Made by a program: the position numbers and the translations under genes. Shown here piece after piece: positions 56,944 through 64,000 of a stretch of DNA of 64,000 nt (position 1 is its first letter; every line of letters starts with the position of its first letter). Below the pieces are notes generated by a model. That model made no database searches, was not told where the DNA came from, and saw only the letters and a list, made by a program, of their open reading frames with translations. The stretch is from assembly GCA_028826165.1 (NCBI GenBank), contig JAPDFW010000068.1:321001-385000 (forward strand). The letters run 5' to 3'. The DNA comes from Anaeramoeba ignava (taxonomy: Eukaryota; Metamonada; Anaeramoebidae).

Positions 56944-59900
56944 ATGAATATTTCAAATTATCTTGCAAATACAAATTTAAATGAAAATTTAAATTCAAAT
57001 TCAAATGAAAATACAAATTTAAATTTAAATGAAAATACAAATTTAAATACAAATACAAATTTAAATTCAAATGAAAATTCAAATTCAAATACAAATACAA
57101 ATACAAATTTATATTTAAATTCAAATGAAAATAATTTAAATTTAAATGAAAATACAAATTTAAATACAAATACAAATTCAAATTTAAATACAAATACAAA
57201 TGAAAATATAAATGGAAATAATACAAATGAAAATTTAAATACAAATATAAATACAAATGAAAATTTAAATACAAATTTAAATGAAAATTTAAATTCAAAT
57301 TCAAATACAAATATAAATACAAATTCAAATGAAAATACAAATACAAATTTAAATAAAAATTTAAATTTAAATACAAATTTAAATACAAATTCAAATTTAA
57401 ATACAAATTTAAATACAAATACAAATGAAAATACAAATTTAAATTCAAATGAAAATACAAATTTAAATACAAATACAAATACAAATTTATATTTAAATTC
57501 AAATGAAAATAATTTAAATTCAAATTTAAATTCAAATTTAAATACAAATTTAAATTCAAATGAAAATTCAAATTCAAATACAAATACAAATACAAATTTA
57601 AATACAAATTTAAATACAAATTTAAATTTAAATGAAAATAATTTCTTAATATCTAAAATTATTAAACAAAATAACTTAAATTTATTAAACCAAATTAAAA
57701 CAATTTCAGAAAAAGATTTTGAAAAACAAAATAAACCAATTTTAAATTTTGCAATAGAAAAAAAAGTTTCAAAAGAAATGATTGAAAAATTAATTGAAAA
57801 AGGAGCTAAAATAAATTCAGTTGATAAATTAAGAAGAAATTGTTTACATATTGCAATTATCAAAAATTTTCAAATTGAATTTGTTAAATTTTTAATTTCC
57901 AAAGGAGTTAATTTCAATTCAAAAGCAAAACAAAATAAAACAGCTTTACATTTTGCTTGTCAAAAAAATAGTTCATTTGAAGTTATTAAATACCTAATTT
58001 CAAAAGGAATTGATATAAATGCAAAAACAACTCAAAATCAATCAATTTTACATTTTGCTTGCCAAAAAAAACCAATCGAAATGATTCAATATTTAGTTTC
58101 CAAAGGAGTTGATTTAAATGCAAAAACAAATCAAAATGAAACAGTTTTACATTACGCATGTCAAAGTAATTCACTTCAAGTTATCAAATATTTAATTTCC
58201 AAAGGAGTTGATTTAAATGCCAAAACAAATCAAAACAAAACAGTTTTACATTATGCATGCCAAAATAATTCACTTGATGTTATAGAATACTTAATTTCAA
58301 AAGGAATTGATTTAAACGCAAATACAGATGAAAACAAAACAGTATTACATTTCGCATGTCAAGATAATTCACTTGATGTTATAGAATACTTAGTCTCACA
58401 AGGAATTGATATAGATTCTAAAACCAAAAACAATAGAACTCCTTTACATTTTGCTTGTCAAAAAAATAATATCAAAGTTATCAAATATTTAGTTTCCAAA
58501 GGTGCTGATTTAAATTCAAAAACAAGCCAAAATGAAACAATATTACATTTTGCATGTCAAAATAATTCACTTGAAATTATTGAATACTTAATCTCAAAAG
58601 GAATTGATATTAATGCGAGAACAAATGAAAATGAAACAGCATTACATTTTGTTTCACAAAAAAATTCATGTAAAATTATTGAATATTTACTTTCTAAAGG
58701 AATTGATATCAATTCTAAAACAAAAACAAGTAGAACTCCATTTCATTTTGCATGTCAGAAAAATTCAATTCAAGTTATCAAATATTTGATTTCTAAAGGA
58801 ATTGATATTAATGCCAAAACAATTAAAAATGAAACAGGATTACATTTAGCATGCCAGAAAAACTCACTTAAAACTATCAAATTCCTAATTTCACAAGGAT
58901 TAGATATTAATGCAAAAACAAATCAAAATGAAACGGTATTACATTTTGCATGTCAAAGTAATTCAATTCAAGTTATCAAATATTTAATTTCACAAAGAAT
59001 TGATATTAATTCTAAAACAAAATTCAATGAAACAATTTTACATTTTGCATGTCAAAAAAATTCAATTCAAGTTATCAAATATTTGGTTTCTAAAGGAATT
59101 GATATTAATTCTAAAACAAATCAAAACAAAACACCATTACATGTTGCATGTCAGAAAAACTCAGTTGATGTTATCAAATATCTAATTTCTAAAGAAGCTA
59201 ATATTAATTGCAAAACAAATCAAAATGAAACATCATTACATTTTGCATGTCAAAATAATTCAGTTGAAGTTATTCAATATTTGATTTCCAAAGGAGTTGA
59301 TATTAATGCCAAAACAAAATTTTGGAATAAAACAGCATTACATGTTGCATGTCAGAAAAATTCACTTGAAGTTATTCAATATCTAATATCACAAAAATTA
59401 GATATCAATGCAAAAACCAATAGAAACGAAACAATTCTTCATTTCGCATGTCAAAACAATTCAGTTGAAGTTATTGAATATTTAATTTCCAAAGGATTAT
59501 ATATCAACGAAAAAACAAATTTCAATCAAACAGTTTTACATTTTGCAAGTGAAAAAAATTCAGTTGATGTTATCAAATATTTATTTTCAAAAGAAATTGA
59601 TATAAATGCAAAAACCTATTGGAACGAAACAACACTTCATATTGCATGTAAACACAATACAGTTGAAGTTATTGATTATTTAATTTCCAAAGGACTTGAT
59701 ATTAATCAAAAAACAAGTCAAAATGAAACACTTTTACATTATGCATGCCAAAGCAATACAGTTGAAGTTATCGATTATTTAATTTCCAAAGGACTTGATA
59801 TTAATTGCAAAACCAATAGAAATGAAACAGTTTTACATTTTGCATCAAAAAACAATTCAATTCAAGTTATTGATTATTTAATTTCCAAAGGACTTGATAT

Positions 59901-61839
59901 TAATTGCAAAACGAACAGAAATCAAACAATATTACATTTAGCATGTCAAAATAACTCTATTGAATTTATCAAATATTTAATATCAAAAGGAGTTGATATA
60001 AATGCTAAAACAATAGAAAATCAAACAGCATTACATTTTGCATGTAGATTTAATTCACTTGAAATTATCAAATATCTAATATCACAAGGAATTGATATTA
60101 ACGCAAAAACCAATAAAAATGAAACAGCATTACATTTTGTTTGTTTATTCAATAATTCAGTTGAAGTTATCAAATATCTAATATCACAAGGAATTGATAT
60201 GAATGCAAAAACCAATAAAAATGAAACAGTTTTACATATTGCAAGTCAAAAAAATTCACTTGAAGTTATTCAATATTTAATATCACAAAAAATTGATATT
60301 AATGCCAAAACCAATGAAAATGAAACAGCATTACACTTTGCATGCCAAAATAATTCATTTGAAGTTATCAAGTATTTAATATCACAAGGAATTGATATTA
60401 ATGCTAAAACCAACCAAAATGAAACAGCATTACATATTGCATGTCAAAAAAATTCAATCAAAGTTATCAAATATTTGATTGAAAAAGGAATTGATTTAAA
60501 TGCCAAAACCAATGAAAATCAAACAGCATTACATTTTGCATGTCAAAAGAATTCAATCAAAGTTATCAGATATTTAATTGAAAAAGGAATTGATATTAAT
60601 TGTAAAACTGATGAAGATCAAACAGCATTACACATTGCATGTAAAAACAATTCATTACAAGTTATCAAGTATTTAATATCACAAGGAATCAATATTAATG
60701 CGAAAACCAATGAAAATGAAACAGCATTACATATTGCATGTCAATGTAATTCATTTGAAGTTATCAAATATTTAATATCCAAAGGAATTGATATTAATGC
60801 TAAAACATATTGGAATGAAACAGCACTACATTTTGCATGTGAAAATCAAAATAATTCAATCAAAGTTATCAAATATTTAATATCCAAAGGAGTTGATATT
60901 AATGCAAAAACAAGTAAAAATGAAACACCACTTTCAATATCAATCCAAAATCAAAATCAAAAAGCAACACAATTATTATTAATGAATGATGTAAATATTT
61001 TTGATTTAGAAGAAGAAGATGAAGAAATGATGAAAGAATTTATTGAAATATTTACACAAATTTATTCAATTAATGAAGATATGAATAATTTTTTAAAATT
61101 AAATTTAAATGGAGTTTTTTCAGATTTCCAAATTATAAGCAAAGATTCTTTTGTATTTAATGTTAATAAATTAATTTTATTAAGAAGATTTGATAACGAT
61201 CGAATCATTTTCCAAAAATTTATTAATATTTGCAAATTAAAACCAAAAAAAGAAGTTGAAATTATTTTAAACTTTCTTTATACAGGATTTCCAGATTTTC
61301 AAGAACTTCAAAACAAATTAAATTTAAATTTAAATGAAATTCAATTTCCAAATGAAAAAAAACAAGAAGAACAAAAACAAGAACAAAATGAATTAAATGA
61401 AAAAGAAAATAAAATTACAGAATTTTTGAAAGAAATTGGAATTGAATTGAATTGGATAAAACAGAAAAAAGGAAGAAAAGGAATATTAAAAGATTTAACA
61501 AAATTATATGAAGAAGAAATAACAAAAGATTTTACAATAATTGTTTCAGAAAAAGAAATCAAAGTTCATAAATTAATATTGATAATAAGAAGTGAATTAT
61601 TCAAAGGAATGTTTGAATTAAATGTTCAAGATTCTTCAAACCAAGTTCATGATTATTCAAGAAAATCATTTGAAACAATTCAACAATTAATTTATTTTTT
61701 TTATCATGATGATTTAGAAGAAGATAAAATTAATGAAGAAATTATTATTCAAGAACTTGAAGATGTAAAAGATTATTATCAATTAAATCCAAATTCAATA
61801 ATTGATTTAATTTTATTTCATCAAACCAAAGATTTTTAA
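56944..61839 (+). CDS. Ankyrin-BTB protein, gene B (right copy, intact)
   Basis: A single 1631-residue frame. It carries the same module order as the left copy: N/L/T/S-rich leader, about 32 ankyrin repeats, first BTB-like fold, E/Q/N linker, second BTB. The leader is about 233 residues here against 110 on the left, the result of tandem expansion of ACAAATTTAAAT-type words. The ankyrin part is nearly identical between the arms. Together with gene A it gives the window two head-to-tail scaffold genes per arm. No intron is needed. A Cullin-3 adaptor role is a family-level guess. Confidence 0.92.
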   Translation: MNISNYLANTNLNENLNSNSNENTNLNLNENTNLNTNTNLNSNENSNSNTNTNTNLYLNSNENNLNLNENTNLNTNTNSNLNTNTNENINGNNTNENLNTNINTNENLNTNLNENLNSNSNTNINTNSNENTNTNLNKNLNLNTNLNTNSNLNTNLNTNTNENTNLNSNENTNLNTNTNTNLYLNSNENNLNSNLNSNLNTNLNSNENSNSNTNTNTNLNTNLNTNLNLNENNFLISKIIKQNNLNLLNQIKTISEKDFEKQNKPILNFAIEKKVSKEMIEKLIEKGAKINSVDKLRRNCLHIAIIKNFQIEFVKFLISKGVNFNSKAKQNKTALHFACQKNSSFEVIKYLISKGIDINAKTTQNQSILHFACQKKPIEMIQYLVSKGVDLNAKTNQNETVLHYACQSNSLQVIKYLISKGVDLNAKTNQNKTVLHYACQNNSLDVIEYLISKGIDLNANTDENKTVLHFACQDNSLDVIEYLVSQGIDIDSKTKNNRTPLHFACQKNNIKVIKYLVSKGADLNSKTSQNETILHFACQNNSLEIIEYLISKGIDINARTNENETALHFVSQKNSCKIIEYLLSKGIDINSKTKTSRTPFHFACQKNSIQVIKYLISKGIDINAKTIKNETGLHLACQKNSLKTIKFLISQGLDINAKTNQNETVLHFACQSNSIQVIKYLISQRIDINSKTKFNETILHFACQKNSIQVIKYLVSKGIDINSKTNQNKTPLHVACQKNSVDVIKYLISKEANINCKTNQNETSLHFACQNNSVEVIQYLISKGVDINAKTKFWNKTALHVACQKNSLEVIQYLISQKLDINAKTNRNETILHFACQNNSVEVIEYLISKGLYINEKTNFNQTVLHFASEKNSVDVIKYLFSKEIDINAKTYWNETTLHIACKHNTVEVIDYLISKGLDINQKTSQNETLLHYACQSNTVEVIDYLISKGLDINCKTNRNETVLHFASKNNSIQVIDYLISKGLDINCKTNRNQTILHLACQNNSIEFIKYLISKGVDINAKTIENQTALHFACRFNSLEIIKYLISQGIDINAKTNKNETALHFVCLFNNSVEVIKYLISQGIDMNAKTNKNETVLHIASQKNSLEVIQYLISQKIDINAKTNENETALHFACQNNSFEVIKYLISQGIDINAKTNQNETALHIACQKNSIKVIKYLIEKGIDLNAKTNENQTALHFACQKNSIKVIRYLIEKGIDINCKTDEDQTALHIACKNNSLQVIKYLISQGININAKTNENETALHIACQCNSFEVIKYLISKGIDINAKTYWNETALHFACENQNNSIKVIKYLISKGVDINAKTSKNETPLSISIQNQNQKATQLLLMNDVNIFDLEEEDEEMMKEFIEIFTQIYSINEDMNNFLKLNLNGVFSDFQIISKDSFVFNVNKLILLRRFDNDRIIFQKFINICKLKPKKEVEIILNFLYTGFPDFQELQNKLNLNLNEIQFPNEKKQEEQKQEQNELNEKENKITEFLKEIGIELNWIKQKKGRKGILKDLTKLYEEEITKDFTIIVSEKEIKVHKLILIIRSELFKGMFELNVQDSSNQVHDYSRKSFETIQQLIYFFYHDDLEEDKINEEIIIQELEDVKDYYQLNPNSIIDLILFHQTKDF

Positions 61840-61904
61840 TTTTTAATTTTTAATTTTTCATTTTTCATTTTTCATTTTTCATTTTTCATTTTTCTTTTTT
61901 TAAA
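61840..61904 (+). promoter_or_regulatory. (CATTTTT)n tract before gene A (right)
   Basis: The 65 bp holds TTTTTAATTTTTAATTTTT, then about five CATTTTT units, a T run and AAAATG. It is the exact mirror of 6755-6819. Confidence 0.5.
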
Positions 61905-64000
61905 ATGAATATTTGGGAAATTATTGAGAATAATAAAAATAATAAAGAATTATTGAAACAAATTGAATCCATTACAGAAAAACAATTAAAAGAAAATGAT
62001 CAAAAAAAATCAATTTTAAAATTTTCAATAAAAAAACAAATTTCAAAAGAAATAATTGAATTATTAATTTCAAAAGGAATTGATAATATTAATTTAAAAG
62101 ATAAAAAAGGAAGAAATTTATTACACATTTCATTTTTAAATAATCCAAATTTAGAAATTATTGAATATTTAATTTCCAAAGGAATTGATATTAATTCAAA
62201 AGATAAAAAAGGAAAAACAATTCTTCATTATTCATTTATTTACTTAAAAAAAGATCAATTAATTCAAATTATTGAATATTTAATTTCCAAAGGAATTGAT
62301 ATTAATTCAAAAACAAATAGAAATGAAACAATTTTACATTTTGCTTGTAAATACAATTCAATTCAAATTATTGAATATTTAATTTCCAAAGGAATTGATA
62401 TAAATTCAAAAACAGTTATAAATGAAACAGTTTTACATTTTGCTTGCCAAAAAAATTCAATTCAAATTATTGAATATTTAATTTCCAAAGGAATTGATAT
62501 TAATTCAAAAACAGATGAAAATGAAACAGTTTTACATTATGCTTGTAAATACAATTCAATTCAAGTTATTGAATACTTAATTTCCAAAGGAATTGATATT
62601 AATTCAAAAACAGATTATAATCAAACAGTTTTACATTATGCTTGTAAACATAATTCAATTCAAGTTATTAAATACTTAATTTCCAAAGGAATTAATATTA
62701 ATTCAAAAACAGTTTATTATGAAACAGTTTTACATTATGCTTGTAAATGTAATTCAATTCAAGTTATTGAATACTTAATTTCCAAAGGAATTAATATTAA
62801 TTCAAAAACAGTTTATTATGAAACAGTTTTACATTATGCTTGTAAATGTAATTCAATTCAAATTATTGAATACTTAATTTCAAAAGGAATTGATATAAAT
62901 TTAAAAACAAATAATAATGAAACAATTTTACATTATGCTTGTCAAAAAAATTCAATTCAAGTTATTGAATATTTAATTTCCAAAGGAATTGATATTAATT
63001 CAAAAACAGTTCAAAATGAAACAATTTTACATTTTGCTTGTAAACATAATTCAATTCAAGTTATTAAATATTTAATTTCCAAAGGAATTGATATTAATAC
63101 AAAAACCATTAATAATGAAACAATTTTACATTTTATTTGCCAAAATAATCCAAAACTTGAAATAATTGAATATTTAATTTCCAAAGGAATTAATATTAAT
63201 ACAAAAACAAATCAAAATGAAACAATTTTACATTATCTTTGCCAAAATAATCTAAATTTAGAAATAATTAAATATTTAATTTCCAAAGGAATTGATATTA
63301 ATTCAAAAACAAATTATAATGAAACAATTTTACATTTTATTTGTCAAAATAACCCAAATTTAGAAATTATTGAATATTTAATTTCCAAAGGAATTGATAT
63401 TAATTCAAAAACAAATTATAATCAAACAGCTTTACATTTTATTTGCCAAAATAATCCAAAACTTGAAATTATTGAATATTTAATTTCCAAAGGAATTGAT
63501 ATTAATACAAAAACAACTAATAATGAAACAATTTTACATAATGTTTGTAGAAATAATCCAAAACTTGAAATTATTAAATATTTAATTTCCAAAGGAATTA
63601 ATATTAATACAAAAACAAATAATAATGAAACAGTTTTACATTATGTTTGTAGAAACAATCCAAAACTTGAAGTTATTAAATATTTAATTTCTAAAGGAAT
63701 TGATATTAATACAAAAACAAATTATAATGAAACAATTTTACATTTTATTTGCCAAAATAACCCAAATTTAGAAATTATTGAATATTTAATTTCCAAAGGA
63801 ATTGATATTAATATAAAAACAAATAATAATGAAACAACTTTACATTTTATTTGCCAAAATAATCCAAAAATTGAAATTATTGAATATTTAATTTCCAAAG
63901 GAATTGAAATTAATACAAAAACAAATAATAATGAAACAGTTTTACATTATGTTTGTAGAAACAATCCAAAACTTGAAATTATTGAATATTTGATTTCCAA
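61905..64000 (+). CDS. Ankyrin-BTB protein, gene A (right copy, 3' end outside window)
   Basis: ATG at 61905. The frame stays open for about 698 codons to the window end, covering the leader and about 20 ankyrin repeats. The leader differs from the left copy by Q/E (SITxKQLKEND). One complete extra ankyrin unit is present: two successive NINSKTVYYETVLHYACKCN repeats at about 62690-62880, where the left copy has one. Repeats 16-17 also differ from the left copy in several residues. The BTB domains, if conserved, lie beyond 64000. Confidence 0.9.
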   Translation, partial: MNIWEIIENNKNNKELLKQIESITEKQLKENDQKKSILKFSIKKQISKEIIELLISKGIDNINLKDKKGRNLLHISFLNNPNLEIIEYLISKGIDINSKDKKGKTILHYSFIYLKKDQLIQIIEYLISKGIDINSKTNRNETILHFACKYNSIQIIEYLISKGIDINSKTVINETVLHFACQKNSIQIIEYLISKGIDINSKTDENETVLHYACKYNSIQVIEYLISKGIDINSKTDYNQTVLHYACKHNSIQVIKYLISKGININSKTVYYETVLHYACKCNSIQVIEYLISKGININSKTVYYETVLHYACKCNSIQIIEYLISKGIDINLKTNNNETILHYACQKNSIQVIEYLISKGIDINSKTVQNETILHFACKHNSIQVIKYLISKGIDINTKTINNETILHFICQNNPKLEIIEYLISKGININTKTNQNETILHYLCQNNLNLEIIKYLISKGIDINSKTNYNETILHFICQNNPNLEIIEYLISKGIDINSKTNYNQTALHFICQNNPKLEIIEYLISKGIDINTKTTNNETILHNVCRNNPKLEIIKYLISKGININTKTNNNETVLHYVCRNNPKLEVIKYLISKGIDINTKTNYNETILHFICQNNPNLEIIEYLISKGIDINIKTNNNETTLHFICQNNPKIEIIEYLISKGIEINTKTNNNETVLHYVCRNNPKLEIIEYLIS

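Larger units (their letters stand above)
37741..64000. repeat. Right arm of giant inverted repeat
   Basis: The reverse-complement counterpart of 4750-31810, with the same gene order and intron positions. The arm is still in ankyrin-BTB gene A when the window ends, so its outer limit is unknown. Confidence 0.9.

Noticed and set aside
56958-57863. Minus-strand frames rich in F/K/V and N/L/H opposite the gene B leader.
   Set aside because: They are antisense shadows of the hexamer-coded low-complexity tract. The sense frame continues into ankyrin repeats.
1-64000. Transposons, integrases, reverse transcriptases, rRNA and tRNA genes.
   Set aside because: I looked for the usual catalytic motifs and for tRNA-like arms and found none. 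The repeated structure is explained by the inverted repeat and simple repeats.

Overview
The window is nuclear DNA of a very AT-rich eukaryote, almost certainly a free-living protist. Most genes carry GT-AG introns and use TAA stops under the standard code. The recognisable gene set is eukaryotic: SPT6, a UBE3C/Hul5-type HECT ligase, an ERGIC-53-like cargo lectin, BTB-TLDc, Kelch, armadillo and ankyrin-BTB proteins. The heavy N/Q/K/E low-complexity coding repeats and the BTB-TLDc and ankyrin-BTB genes remind me of Anaeramoeba or a similar amoeboid lineage, but the sequence does not settle the taxon.

The dominant structure is a giant inverted repeat. Seven genes appear twice in mirror order. 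From the outside in they are ankyrin-BTB gene A, ankyrin-BTB gene B, SPT6, UBE3C-like, LMAN1-like, a GNAT acetyltransferase and BTB-TLDc. The left arm runs to about 31810 and the right arm from about 37741 to the window end. A 145-bp AT-rich satellite lies at the inner end of each arm. The 5.9-kb centre is single-copy and holds two convergent genes: a six-blade Kelch protein and a C2-TPR-PH protein. Outside the mirrored part, positions 1-1513 hold the 3' end of an armadillo-repeat gene made of near-identical 132-nt exons.

The arms are closely similar but not identical. They differ by amino-acid substitutions, by repeat copy number and by many one-base indels. The left SPT6, UBE3C and GNAT copies are broken in several places while the right copies read through. 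The right LMAN1 copy has lost one base where the left copy is intact. Two readings fit: a real palindrome, or two haplotypes joined head to head by the assembler at the satellite.

The most interesting coding feature is in SPT6. About 18 (left) or 20 (right) tandem GW-containing units of roughly 16 residues are inserted just before the YqgF domain. GW/WG arrays are Argonaute-binding platforms elsewhere, and plant SPT5L and SPT6L carry them, so this may be an independently built, internal Argonaute hook on a transcription elongation factor.

Genes are tightly packed (65-350 bp apart). Nearly every start codon follows a T-rich stretch containing CATTTTT, a plausible core promoter. Long introns are filled with tandem repeats, a different unit in different introns, and their lengths differ strongly between the arms.
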